Shown piece after piece: positions 1 through 12,900 of a stretch of 64,000 nucleotides of DNA. The translations under genes and the position numbers were made by a program. This DNA comes from Bugulina stolonifera (Eukaryota > Bryozoa > Gymnolaemata > Cheilostomatida > Bugulidae). Position 1 is the first letter of the stretch, and each line of letters begins with the position of its first letter. The stretch lies in assembly GCA_935421135.1 (NCBI GenBank), contig OW285188.1:24033233-24097232 (forward strand), written 5' to 3'. A model generated the notes under the pieces. It saw only the letters and a list, made by a program, of their open reading frames with translations, was not told the DNA's origin and made no database searches.

Positions 1-364
1 GCCCAAGTCATTACATTCCTAGCTTAACTGAGGGTTTAATTGTAGCTTAGGTAAAAGGTCTAAATAATATAATAATGTCCCTCTCTGTCTGTATCTAAAA
101 ATCTACACTATGACTGTTAAAATAATACAGCAAGTAGAAGAGTTGGCAAGTAGTAAGTACAAGTATATATCTTGGAAAAACAAGTAGCTATAAGTGGTAA
201 GTAGGAATAAGTACCAATAACTCTCAAAATGTCTAATCTATAAATATACTGAAAATGCTGAGTTCAGTTCTATAAAGACAACTATGAATGAGACATCTGA
301 CAAAGTGAATAGTATATAAGCTTGGTTATAATTGGGGATCTACATGAACATAGACTACGCATAC

Positions 365-3300
365 CTGTACCAGTGCAGCTGCACAGTATATGAGCACAAA
401 GTTGATAGTTATGGATGTATGGCCAGCTTTCATGAACTTTATAGAATATATAAATATTAGATGGCCTGGCACAACCATGGCTAGAAGAACTCTGGCTGTT
501 TTTGAAGTAAGATCTGCAATGGGTTAACAAACGATGTACAAGGAAACATAACATTAGGAACCACATGCAACGTGGCACAAATTTAAAAGATCTTAACAAG
601 AAAATATGTCATAGTATTCAAAAACAAAAAGTAAAACACAGTAATTTATTATTGGTAGAGGTTTCAAGCGTGACCTTTATTACATTACATACATATATAT
701 TATATATACATACATATATATAGAGACAGAATGTGAATGATATTATTCTAGCTATAAGGAATCAGTGACATATATGCATTCTAATTATTAGAAACTTGGA
801 AACTTGTTATACCAAATTATTATATACAATGCAAATGAACATGATTACATGTATATTATAAAGTTTGTCACAAATCAAGAGTAGAATTAACTTACTTTTC
901 CTACAGAAGAAAGTGAATGGGTTAAAGCAAATAGTAGGTGTGTCAGCAGGCAGCATCCCTATACTGGCCCGGGAGTGCAGGCCTGTGGAGAGCCTACTTG
1001 CCTGTACTGCTACCAGATTACCACCAACACCTGTATAATTGTATATATAGACTACTGTACAATGTACAAGTGCATGCTAATATTACCCTCTCCTACTACA
1101 AACATCGCTGAACTGAATAGAAAATTAAACTTTAAATTCAACAAAATAATGGATACATGAGTGCGCACTCACTATCGAGCAGAGTATCGAGCCGATATCG
1201 GATGCGTGTATGGGTTGGAAAGTGGGGGGGGGGGGGGACAACCACCAACCAATGATAAATAGGGTAGCTTACCATTCATGACTGGCTGGAAGACTGCCAT
1301 CCCATGATACTTCTTATCTGAGACGGTCATATCTAGAACTAACCCTCCGACACTGTGTATAAGACAAATAACAGAATAGTATGATGGGTCCAAGGTTCTC
1401 ATTGTATTCATATTATATGCCAGAACATGATATGTATGTACATAATACATGTGTAATGTGTATATGTTTGACGCATGCATGATGTATCATTAAAGGGTTA
1501 TCCACTCCCTCACATGGGAATACTACTTGTAGTCTTGCACTAACTATGGCATGCTGTAATAACACTTACCAGCTGATGGCCATAGCAGCTATGATAGGAG
1601 TCCAGCCAGTGTATACTACCTCTGACACATATTCGTTCTTATAGGCAAGATATATGAATACTGGTATGAACAGTATTAACAAAGACATGAGCAGTGGAGC
1701 TAGCCAGAAGTGCTTGGCTACAATGACACACATCAGAATACTCATTAACACTTTCTAGCCATGAACAGGTACACAGACCTTGAGCAGACCTTCAAAGCAT
1801 CTCTATGTAGGTATGTCTACTTGGTTAATGACTTGATTGTAAGAGTTCACATTGCTTCGAAAGTGTGGGCGGCTGTATCTGTAGCCTATTGTACTTCATT
1901 GTACAAGTATGTAACAGTATTACAATATTACATGCAGATAGAGTATGTATGCACAGTAAACACAATCATAAGCATGGCAGTTAGTAGCTTACCTTCGACT
2001 ACCATGAAGACAAGTTTGCCGACAGCGGCTAGCAGTGAGAGAGTGGTGAGGTCACCCAAACTAGCTGCTACAGGGGTGGCTACATTATCAGGGTTTACAC
2101 CCATCTTCTTTGATAGAAGCACCACACAGATCATGAGTACCCCTACAGCAAAGGTAAAGTGGACATAACACGTATATACACAAGTTATTTATATGGTATG
2201 ATTATTCAACCAAATAATTGATATAAGTAATTCACCAAACAACGGCCATATAAGGAAGAACAATTCACTCAGTGCAAGTCAAGTAAGTCTGTCCCAGGCA
2301 CAAACCAATATGAATGCCATGTCAAAGTTAGCATGAGGCCAATGGCTTCATGTTTAGCTTGTGAGTATATTTTAGGATCTTATGGCTAACTAGACGTTGT
2401 TTCACTTTATTTTGAATTGACCAGCATAGAGGTCATTGGTAAAACACTCCTAATCAGCTGAAAGAACCTAGATTAGAATATCTACACTTCTAGCAGTGGT
2501 TCTAGCCTTACTACTACTAGTAGTAGAAACACAATTACTAACATTATCAGACCAGCAACTTGGGGATCTAAATACAGTAGTACAAACACAACACATGTAA
2601 TATATAACTAGTATGACATACACACAGCTACTAAATGTATTGTGTTGAAAAGACAAACTCCTGTATAATACAGTAGAAGGGTGAGACTTGCAGACCACTT
2701 CTCAATACAAAATATTGAGAATTGTAGTCTACATAGTTTAATGTAGCGTAGCAAGAGGTACGAACAGACTTTTGAAGTGTCTCAAGCTATCAACTCTACA
2801 GTACAGAAGAGACAAGTGTCCCATGACCTAGTTATGAGTACCAGTTGCTACTGCCTACTTGAGAGGCTCTATGGAACCAGCCGACTACTTATATATTATG
2901 CCACGTACCTAAGACTAGACTGGCCAATGAGGCGGTAATCATGCTGCTGGCACATAAGACCAGTCCATGCTGTACATTCCACTTGCCCTGAGGTATCCAA
3001 CCCATCACCATAGCAAATATGGCAGCAAGGAATCCTACGACCAGAGCCTGGGCCTGTACCAGGATGAGGTTACCACTGATCATCCGTACCATCTGTTTCC
3101 TTGTCTTTAGTATACCCAGGTTTGCCTTTAACATAACAGAATATAAATAAATGATGCATGGAATGTGTATATTGTAATATATTATATATACATGGGTATC
3201 AGTCAGTTTTACAACAAGGACCCAATTATATACCAGCCATATACCTAACAATTCAACACGTTTTAGTAAAGTGTTGACATGTATCTGGCAGGTGCCTGTG

Positions 3301-5194
3301 GAGCTCTGTGGTTATGTCCTGAATTAAAGTCAATCAGGCAAGGTCAGTTCCTTCACTTAACAACACCTTTGGGATGTGAAGTGTACTAGGATATCTATTT
3401 ACAGTGTGGGCTCTAAGCTCATACTGTTTGTCTGTCAATTTGCCATTTTTTACTTTAAAGTTTTTATGTATTATGCAATTAATTGACTAAAAGGAAATCA
3501 TTGTTCACATACATCCTCATCTAAAAATAAAAGACAGCCAATAACAAACACGTCTGTCAACTTTATGAAAACAATGCAGGTATAATACAAGACAAGATAG
3601 TAAACTATTCAAAATGTTGGAACAGAAGGCCACTTACTACTAGCAATATCATATAGTACACCATATCCACCATATTGCTAATTCCTGGGCAGCACACGCA
3701 CCCCAACTAATTTTACTAGTTTAGATTATTCTCATTATATAGACAAAGACTGCAGAGTTCAGAGTATTCATACAAACCTGGGTGGAAAGCCGTGATGCTA
3801 GAGTCATCTCAAGATTTCCCTTGAGTCCAAGTAATGCAGGAACTAGTATAAATATCTCTGATACTTTAGTAAACACTGGCCAATGCTAAACGCAAGAGAA
3901 GAAACATAGTTGACAAAACTGGTACAAAAAGACCCATAAACTATCTATGTATCATTGAAGTAATACTTTAAATGGTGTGTAACATACCAGCATAAATAGC
4001 GGACCAGTCCATAAATATATATTTCCTTAGTAGAAAATAGACAATGTGGGAGAAGATAATGGAGTTTCAAAGCAAACAAGTAGCAATAGCTATTTATACC
4101 TGTACAATATCTAGCACCATCCCAGCTCCAACAGTTCCAAATCCAGCCACAATAAATGGGAAGAATACCTACAAAATAGTCAAGAGCACAACACCACATT
4201 ACAGCAACCAATGGTACTGCAGTAGCATAGCGCCACATTACAGTGACCAATAATACTGCAGTAGCATAGCACCATATTACAGTGACCAATAATACTGCAG
4301 TAGCATAGCACCACATTACAGTGACTAATGATACTGCAGTAGCATAGCACCACATTATGGCGCCCAATGATACTGCAGTAGCATAGCACCACATTACGGT
4401 GACCAATGATACTGCAGTAGCATAGCACCACATTACGGTGACCAACGATACTGCAGTAATATAGCACCACATTACGGTGACCAATGATACTGCATTGATC
4501 AACCTATCATTGCAGATACAGAATAAAGGATGGGAACCATTATCTCTCATTTATTATGCCCATTATCTTAATTTATTGATGATCAATTACACCATAAACC
4601 ATGGCTTTGACATATTTCTTCCATAGTAAACCAAGTAATTTTTCTTTACCTCTAGCCAAGTAGGTACATGTAGTAACACATGTGCTTTGTTGCATTTAGA
4701 GTATGGTTTCGATAAGCTAGCTACTCACAATGGCATTGACTATGCTGTAACAGTAGTAATATAATACTACCTGTATGGCAGTAGCAATATAATACTACCT
4801 GTATGGCAATTCTAAATGCTGACTCTGGTTTAATGGCAGCAGCGTCTCCGGGAGAAGTGACATCATGCTGTTCACTGGCCACTAGTGGAGTAGACAAAGA
4901 AGTCTCCGCCTCCTCTAGTTCTTCGCCCTCACTTGACGATTTGCTAAATAATGTTATAGATCTTCAAAAACTGCACTTATAGAACAAAATAAATTAATAT
5001 TATACATAAGCCTACACTTCGATTGTAATAGTTGACCTGTTGACATTGTACCTTGTATGCTACGTGGTCACTATAAGTAAACCGATTATAACATAATAAC
5101 TTTGTGGGAATGAAAACAACTTTATGTAAAACATAGTCTACCTCTTAGTCGCAGATCTGGGTGCCATAGCAGCCTGCCGTCTACGAGTGGTCAT
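365..5194 (-). CDS. SLC41: SLC41/MgtE-family magnesium transporter, C-terminus off the window
   Basis: Predicted multi-pass membrane Mg2+ (divalent cation) transporter of the SLC41 family, eukaryotic relatives of bacterial MgtE. Ten coding exons fit on the minus strand: 5194-5142, 4943-4799, 4168-4100, 3885-3778, 3125-2909, 2142-1993, 1750-1570, 1352-1273, 1030-896 and 513-365. All phases close, giving 429 codons so far; vertebrate members are about 500-570 aa, so about one exon is missing to the left. The start ATG at 5194 has an in-frame stop upstream. Residues 1-66 are a polar acidic cytosolic tail. The family's internal repeat is visible: [20 protein letters not shown] in the first half and [16 protein letters not shown] in the second. 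Other hallmarks are [24 protein letters not shown] and VVPGHLIF. It lies head-to-head with DIP2. Family assignment is firm; which paralogue (A1, A2 or A3) cannot be said. Confidence 0.9.
1224..1237. repeat. Homopolymer run of 14 G
   Basis: Fourteen consecutive G on the plus strand (C on the sense strand of SLC41), in the intron between its eighth and ninth exons. It is unusual in such AT-rich DNA and is prone to length error in sequencing. Confidence 0.85.
4190..4496. repeat. 39-bp minisatellite, about 8 copies, in an SLC41 intron
   Basis: Eight imperfect tandem copies of a 39-bp unit (each begins near CACCACATTAC and ends near GCAGTAGCATAG) start at about 4190, 4229, 4268, 4307, 4346, 4385, 4424 and 4463. 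The array lies in the intron between exons 2 and 3 of the SLC41 gene. Because 39 is a multiple of three it reads open in several frames and mimics a 13-residue protein repeat; it is not coding. Confidence 0.9.
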
Positions 5195-6374
5195 TCCCTT
5201 CCACTCCTCTCGACTGTTTGACTACATCCACCAAGTGTACATACCTACAATATACTATAATACATTGATACATTATATTCAACTCATGTAGGTCAAACAA
5301 AGTTCAGTTTTGTTATAACAACCTGTGACAACAATGCACATGACTTCTTCAGTTGCATTGAATTCAAATTCTGGCTTCTTGTTTTATAGGAAATTACAGT
5401 GTAATCTCATAAAAAGAGCCAGTCTGTTGAACTTGAATAATAAAAAAAGTGAATTAAGTCATAACAACAACATACAGCCACAAGATAATGATACTTGGTT
5501 ATATCAGAAAAACAACCAACCAGCAAGTTAAATTAAATGCCCTGGGTATGGAACACAAAGTTAAAAACATCTGCTGCTTTTTAGAAGCTCATCTGGGCTT
5601 CTATGACTTGCAGCTCATGGAGGTGCAATATTTCCCAGCTCTGCAGTCATGTTATTGGTGTTCTATATAATCATGCTTCTAAGATCTTTTTCACTACTAA
5701 AGCAAACTTGTTTTGCTTTAGTCTATCCGTCAGCAACACAGCACTTGGGAAAATGGCTAGTGTACAGTACTTAGAAAGCAGACAAGATGCCATGATTTTG
5801 TAGCAGGTGGTCAAATGTTGCTGACCTACCAGTAAGAGCTTACAATGTGTATGCAACCAGTCAAGTTTGATTAATTATAAATGGTAGCAGACTATACCCA
5901 ATAATCGCAATTATTATAGTCATAGACATAGTGAAAGCTCTTCACTTTGAAAATCCCAATACGTGAAAAGATTTCAGCTATTTCGTATTTTTTCTAAACT
6001 CAGCTCTAGCCAACACACTAAAGTATTAATACTTGGCAAGTGCAACCATCAATTCCCATTGATATTGAGACAATGGATCTTTGATGGAGGCACTACACGA
6101 GACATCCTGCATTATTTATATATGCTGTGACCTGAACAAGCACAGCAATTCTAGGGTGAAGTTTGTTGAAGGCTATTTGTCAGAAATGATATAGCCGAGG
6201 CATGAACTCACAATTTCTTGATTGATAACAATGTACACTACCAGCTGCGGCACCCTAGGTGTCAGGATGTTAAATTGTAAAAAAAATAAAATTAGGCCTA
6301 CTTCACTTAAGAAATACACAATTTACTGTCACAGTTCAACACTCATACTGTGTGATTGCATATGTATAATTATT

Positions 6375-6459
6375 ATATATATATATATAATAGGCCTACA
6401 CATATTTAATATTATACTATAATATTAAATATGTGTAGGCCTATTATATATATATATAT
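6375..6459. repeat. 85-bp near-perfect palindrome (42-bp arms, 1-base centre)
   Basis: The left arm 6375-6416 and right arm 6418-6459 are exact reverse complements around a single C at 6417. The outer part of each arm is an (AT)n run; the inner 30 bases are non-simple and contain TAGGCCTACACATATTTAA. It would form a cruciform or a long hairpin. No transposon ends or target duplication were identified. Confidence 0.9.
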
Positions 6460-7060
6460 TCACTCTTCATATTTTTTTCTCTGGTACCACCTATTCTTCT
6501 TCCAACTCTTTTGTTTTTTTTACGTGATCTTTTAGTCTGTCCAAACCATAAAAAACGTGGGATGTGAGGTTGCTGTTTCATTATGATTATACATTATTAC
6601 AAAACAAACTTAACACTGGTCTAGTATACCATGTTACATAATAAATATAAGTATAGCTTTATTAATATAATATTTATGCATATATTTATATTATATAATT
6701 AGATATAATAATATATTATTAATCATCAAGGTTAGGTTAATTAAATCTTAAATCCTTTGCTATGTAGCCTAATGCTAAAAATCAAAATAATAAAAATTAA
6801 AACAATATTATACTTTTATTAAATTATTATTTATATTTTAATTTAAATTTTCATTTTGGGATAAGTAATGTGTTTAGCAATCACACTACTTATGAATCTA
6901 AAGCTTTGATATCAAAATAGAACAGTAAATCAAAATTTCCAGGACTAATGAATTTAATAGATTTAGATACAGCACAGTTTATGACTTTATTTCTATATTT
7001 TTCTTTTACTAATACTTGTGTAATAGTGGGTTCTGACTTTTATTTAGCAACAACACTGTA

Positions 7061-7095
7061 CCGGAAGCGGAACTTGAGACAACATGGCGTCAGTG
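7061..7095 (+). promoter_or_regulatory. Possible DIP2 core promoter/5' exon with ETS-like motifs
   Basis: A locally GC-richer patch contains CCGGAAGCGGAAC, two overlapping GGAA cores, the first matching the CCGGAAG ETS consensus common at animal transcription starts. It is followed at 7084 by an ATG in good context that opens a short frame. The DIP2 start exon at 9991 is preceded by an acceptor-like CACACAG, so a noncoding first exon further upstream is expected. The link to DIP2 is inference only. Confidence 0.25.
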
Positions 7096-9990
7096 GAATC
7101 GCCAACTCTTTTCAGCTTCATTTCCCATTTTTATTTTTATTTTGACTTTCCAGGTCAGAGATGCAATTAGTGGATCACCCACTGTCCAAAGATAATCCTT
7201 CTACTATCTTTGCACTGTTTTTGTGTATTATTATAGCGTTAATAGGCTACCAGTGTTTATATTACTACCTAAGCATTAATAATATTGTGTGTCCATTAAT
7301 AACTTTAGGTTGTGTCATGTGTGTATTTGAAAATTTTCACTAGACTTATTAAAACTAAGACTTGACTAGTAGTAGTCGTAGATAGCATAATTAAATCATA
7401 ATTAGTGTAGTAGTATAAGTATGAACTCTTATGAAGAATCTAATTTACTCGTAGTTTGAGTTTGCGATCATTTCAACAGAAAATAAGATATTTATTTGAT
7501 TGGAAGTTTGATTTCTTTTTATAAGACAATAATTATATTTATTATTATTTTATAAATGATAATTATATTTATTATCTTATCTTTACAACAAACAATGCAA
7601 CCACTGATTTCTCATCTCAGATGTTGTGTTTTGCATTTTCATTTTCACACTTTATTTTGGATTTTAAAAATCCATGAATTTTATTTTGATTTTCCTCTCT
7701 ATTCATCTGGTTAGATTGCTAAATAGAATTATAATTACAGTATTATTATTATAAAATACTAGTATTAATGAATAATATAATTCCACTAACTACTAGCTAG
7801 GTATAATAATTATTATTATTATAATTAATTAATTAAATGTTATATTTTATATACTCAGTTTTTATTTCAGTTATTTTATTAGTAATAAATAGCAATATAT
7901 ATGAGGTTTGAACCCAGCCATGTTGCAGCTATGGAATGGTCAACAGCCGCAACCCCCACATAGACAGGCAAGGTGGTCCTATTGCGTTAAAATTCAAGCA
8001 GTCCATTTATTTCCTAATTCTGTCAGACTATTTTCTACAAACTGACCAACCCGTTAGGCATATGCAACACAGCCCTCCTCTCTACTGGGTAGGCTTATGC
8101 AATAAGAACGCACGTGGTCGTCTATTTTATTTTAACATCACACACAGTATACTATGTAGCCTACTTTTCTTGTTTAACACATTTTCAAAGTTTTGCTGAG
8201 GACTACTCAAGAGCTTAAAGACAGTCCATCATGGTTCAATACCCTTAGGCTATGCTTACAAGTGGTTCATACTTCCTAATTTATCTAGGCCCTAGAGACA
8301 CGATCACAAAATAGAAATACCTATGCAACAATGGGACATGGCAATCTGTCAGGTGATCTATCACTAGCAGTCAACTTATTTCCATGAGCTGTACGTAAAT
8401 AATTGTTTGTATTTGAAAAATTTGCAAACTTTTAAGATCATGTCTTTTATAGGCCTACAAGTAGATTCCATGCCAAATGGGTTACACTAAATTGTAGCTG
8501 AAAGCTTTAAAAATGAGCCTGAATAAAGTCAATCAGCTTGCCCATAGCCATACCCTACCCATATAGCTATAATTATTATAAAGGACACCATTAGGCCTAC
8601 TATGATAATGATTATTATAGACTTTTAATTATGTAATATGATCTATAGCTACAGTATGATAACAATTATCACTGAGCACCGAAATAATGACCATTTTTCT
8701 CTGCAACAGATTTCTACCCCAAGTTTTCTAAAGACACTAGAGTATGTAGAGTGTGAATATGTCTATGCAGTAGCAGCCTATACCCGTGTTACGTATATTT
8801 CCAAAAGAACTTTGGTGTCGCTCTTGAGATGTGCATTTCAATGCTAATAATGTTGGACAAATAGCAATTATGACATGTTAGTATCTGTTACACCCGTTGT
8901 TTAAGGTGATGCTTTACTTCTATCGTAACCTATACCGACAATGAACAGTAGCCATAATACTATTAGTTTACCCAACTTGTTGTGAAGCTCAGATATTTGC
9001 TCAGGGTCACTATAAGTTATTATCATTAGGACTCTAGGTGTTTTGTATTATATAATTAGCAGTTTACTATAAGGACTATCTTTGAAGCCAAAGTAATATT
9101 TGTTGGATGTGCACATTCAAGTAGAGCAAAGAAATGCCGTAAACTCCTTATTGATCTAAAGATGTTGAGGCTCCCTGTTACTGTCTATTGTTCTATTTAG
9201 TTAGGCAGCAATAGTAGCTTGTGATACCAAACATTTGCTCTGATTCCATGTAAGACACATTGGTGGAAGCAACTAGTGCTGAAAACTGGTTCACGGAACC
9301 AAGCAACATTCTATTGTTTCAGCTTTTTTACCAGGACCCTTCACCTAAGCTGTAGGCCGGATCAAGTCCACAGCTAAGCTGAGTAATGTCATGAGTTGGC
9401 TACAGTTCTTGGAGTACAGGCCCCAGTACATGTGATAAAATAGTTGATACAATTGAAATGATGACATGGAATCAGAGTAATTGGAAAGCCAGCCTAGGCC
9501 TAACTCAATGGATCCCATAGATGTGTAACAGCTTTTGTCATTTAGAGTTTCTTTTCCATATTTTGTTAGTCTAATGTGTTGTCACCTGTCAGTGGAGGAC
9601 TGAACTACAGAGTAATGACCTGAGGCATGGTAATTCTTGTCCTTGATGTACATGTAGCTTACCACTACAAAACTAATAAAAAAGAAATCCCTGGTTTTAG
9701 TTGAAAAAGTAATTCTGAATCACAGCAAGATGGTGATATTACTTGTTAGCTAAATTTTGGAAATACATCTGGAAAGTATTACTGTGCAGGTGTAATGATT
9801 GATATCTGAAAATGCTAGCGCTGAACTACTGAAGGTGGAAAAGATTAATTTTAAGCTGCTTAAATACTTTTATTGGTTGGTTTGTTTTCATGGTGTAATA
9901 ACCTTAGTTTCAGATCAAATGGCAATCTTGGTACAAATAGAATTGACTTTACACCTTTCATGAAGCATATGCCACACAGAAGTCTTGAAC

Positions 9991-12900
9991 ATGGCACATC
10001 AACAGCATAGCAGCTGGATTCAACAGAAACTGGCCGAGTTAGACCTAGAACTATCTGAAGGTATGGGAAGTGTACATGCACATGTAGTTTCCTTTATAGC
10101 AAGTGTTCAAATGATATCTGACCTGATGATGAATAATTCATGCTTTGTTAGCCTACAATTACTCATGCGTATGTACTATATACTCATGTAAACTAATCTC
10201 CAGACTTGGCAATAGTGGTAGGATTTTCCCATGACTGATATTGGGCTATGTATGACTGTCTCCAACTGCTCCGATTATAATAGACAGGTCTATGAGTTTA
10301 GCATTTAGTGATAAGGTATACATATTTTAACTATTCTCCAAAGAACTTCCTTCAAGTATTTGATAGTGTTGCTAACCCATAGCTGAGTAAACGTTTGTTA
10401 TAACTTTACCAATCGCTAAGCAGCAAGTTTTACATAACTTTGGTGTCGACTGGTATATACACTGATTATGCTGTCTGCAAGTGGGCTAATTAATTTACTA
10501 TCTACAAACTGTTCACATCATTGATAAAGGAATAGTTGACCATGTAACACATAGCACTATGTCTTGTAGGTCAGTGTAAGTTACAATGTGTAAGTAGGTT
10601 ATATATGTGTCATCTGTTGTGTTGTCTCAGCTTTGTATCATCTCTCTCTAGGTGACATTACCCAGAAGGGGTATGAAAAGAAAAAGGCACGCTTACTAGC
10701 AGAAGGGAGATCCAATGAGCCCCAATATGGTAAACATTCTTTGTTTCACTAAATGTAATACATCTCGACCTGTAACATTACTAGCCACTCATTTTAGCTT
10801 CAATTTATAAAATTTTTGTCCTGCTGGGATGGAATAGATAAGGCTACAACATGTATGCCTCCCCAAATGCTTGATCCACTAAACTTCCAGCGCTGCAACC
10901 CTGCACTGCACGTACATGCATATTTAGTGTACATAGTACATAGTGTACATGGCCTAGTACCAGTCATCTACTACTAGCAATAGCATACTAATTATACATG
11001 TGTATAACATGGGAACAAATACGGCTCAGATGGTTCATGCTGGTCATGTTTTGCCACCTACTAGTGGCTCTGCTAGTGGCTGGAGGTGTCACCAGGTTAA
11101 TCACCAGTACATTCATCTGATGTAATAGCTAATGTACTAGGCCACTGGGGCTTATTATTATTATAATTATTGTAACTTGATCATCAATGATGCAAATTAC
11201 TCTAAAATGTACAGGTAGTGCCCTCACCTCACCTGTAGTAAAACATCTACTACGCAGTCAGGTTATAATAAAATTCATACACGATTGTAATGGCAGTAAA
11301 TTGATAGCAGCTTGTTTAGGATGCATGACAGGCCTAGTCTGGGGTCCCCACTGTCTACTAGGCCTCCACCTACATAGTATCTAGGTACACCAGTATCGAT
11401 ATTATTAATGTCAATATAATGGGGGCCATCTGTCACTACTTGTCTATAATGTTATTAATATATTAAAGTTCATACTCCTCAGTAAACAGTCCTTAGTCTA
11501 GGTCTGTCCCAGTTCTACATGTATAAGCATGTATAACACATGTACACAGCTGATATACTAGTAGTGTAGTTACTAGTATATCGATCATACACAGATCATA
11601 CACATGTATAGTCCGTATACCTAGTTATTATATATTCATAAGTCAACAACTATGAGCTTATCCACTGCTTATGACACACATTTCTGCGTTTTCCTGAATA
11701 TGACTGTAATTGATTTTTCCTTACTTCAAACTTGAATTATGGTATTATGTGCAGTATAATTATACCCTACCCTCCAGAGATTGTTCATGCATGCTATAGT
11801 CCTACTAGACTAGTGAATATCACTATATTATATACTGCAATGTCAGCCCAGCTTGGCTTCACTCGGCATCAGTGTTGGCATCAGCAATTCCTTAACATCA
11901 ACCAATGGTTTCCTCCAAGTTATCTCCGCATCTCTCTGTGTGCTGCCATGTAACCTGCATACTAATAATACACAGGTATAAAAGTACACTGATACAGATA
12001 CTTTCACCTCGTACACGTGCACTTGGAGGACAATAATTTGGTATTACAGGAAATACACAGCTATTCCACCATTTTCTCATAGTTATTGAAGTTTTCCATT
12101 AATATATCAGATGTACACACTGGTACGTACACACTAAGGCTACTAAACTACTCTGACAAAATATCAATTTAGAGTATGAATCTGCCAAAATATTTTCTAA
12201 AAATAATTGTTATTTCAATTTCCGATATATACTACAGGATAGCATGGGCATGTAAAGTATATAATACAGTATAGTATAGGCATGTAAAGTATATACTACA
12301 CCTACAGTATAGTATAGGCATGTAAAGTATATACTACACCTACAGTATAGTATAGGCATGTATAATAGTATATACATGTACTACAGTATAGTATAGGCAT
12401 GTGAAGTATACTAATAGTATAGTTACAGTTTAGGCATGTATAGTATATACTACAGTATAGCATGGGCATGTATAGTATATACATGTACTACAGCAGGGAT
12501 GCCCAAATGTGTCCCTAAGGGACACAGTGTCCCTTTGCCTGGATTTTGGTGTCCCTTCATCACTTCCCAAATTTTGCATGCAGAAATGTCTTTCTATGGC
12601 TGAGCAGTGCTAGCAAAATTTAAACTGCTCAAATTACATACAGTCGAAAATACATCACAACGTTAAAATATTCTCACATTTGGAAATCCCAAAATATTTA
12701 TAGTTGACATAGAGGTAGATTTCTGTCAAAAGTTTGGAACCTACAGAAAAATGATGGCCTGACTAAGAGCTGAAGGCAGAATAAAGTGGAAAGCGCAGCT
12801 ACCCCAACGTGTCTAGAATTGCTGTCAAACTGGTGATACTCTTTGCTAGCACTTTCTTGTGTGAGAGTTTGTTCAGTCACTTGAGCTACATGTATGTTGA

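Larger units (their letters stand above)
5195..9990. other. Intergenic region between divergent SLC41 and DIP2
   Basis: About 4.8 kb between two divergent start codons. It is AT-rich with many TAATAAT-type simple stretches, particularly 6600-7850. No open frame here has coding character or domain similarity I recognise. It should contain both promoters and the 5' untranslated exons. Notable content is the palindrome at 6375-6459 and a GC-richer patch with ETS-like sites near 7061. Confidence 0.6.

Noticed and set aside
282..599. 105-codon minus-strand frame at the left edge
   Set aside because: The real coding exon there (513-365) uses a different frame, encoding the SLC41 segment with VVPGHLIF.
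3945..4550. 201-codon cysteine-rich repetitive frame
   Set aside because: Translation of the 39-bp minisatellite in an SLC41 intron; several frames are open because the unit length is a multiple of three.
7900..7920. GGTTTGAACCCAGCC resembling a tRNA T-arm/B box
   Set aside because: No acceptor stem, A box or cloverleaf can be folded around it.
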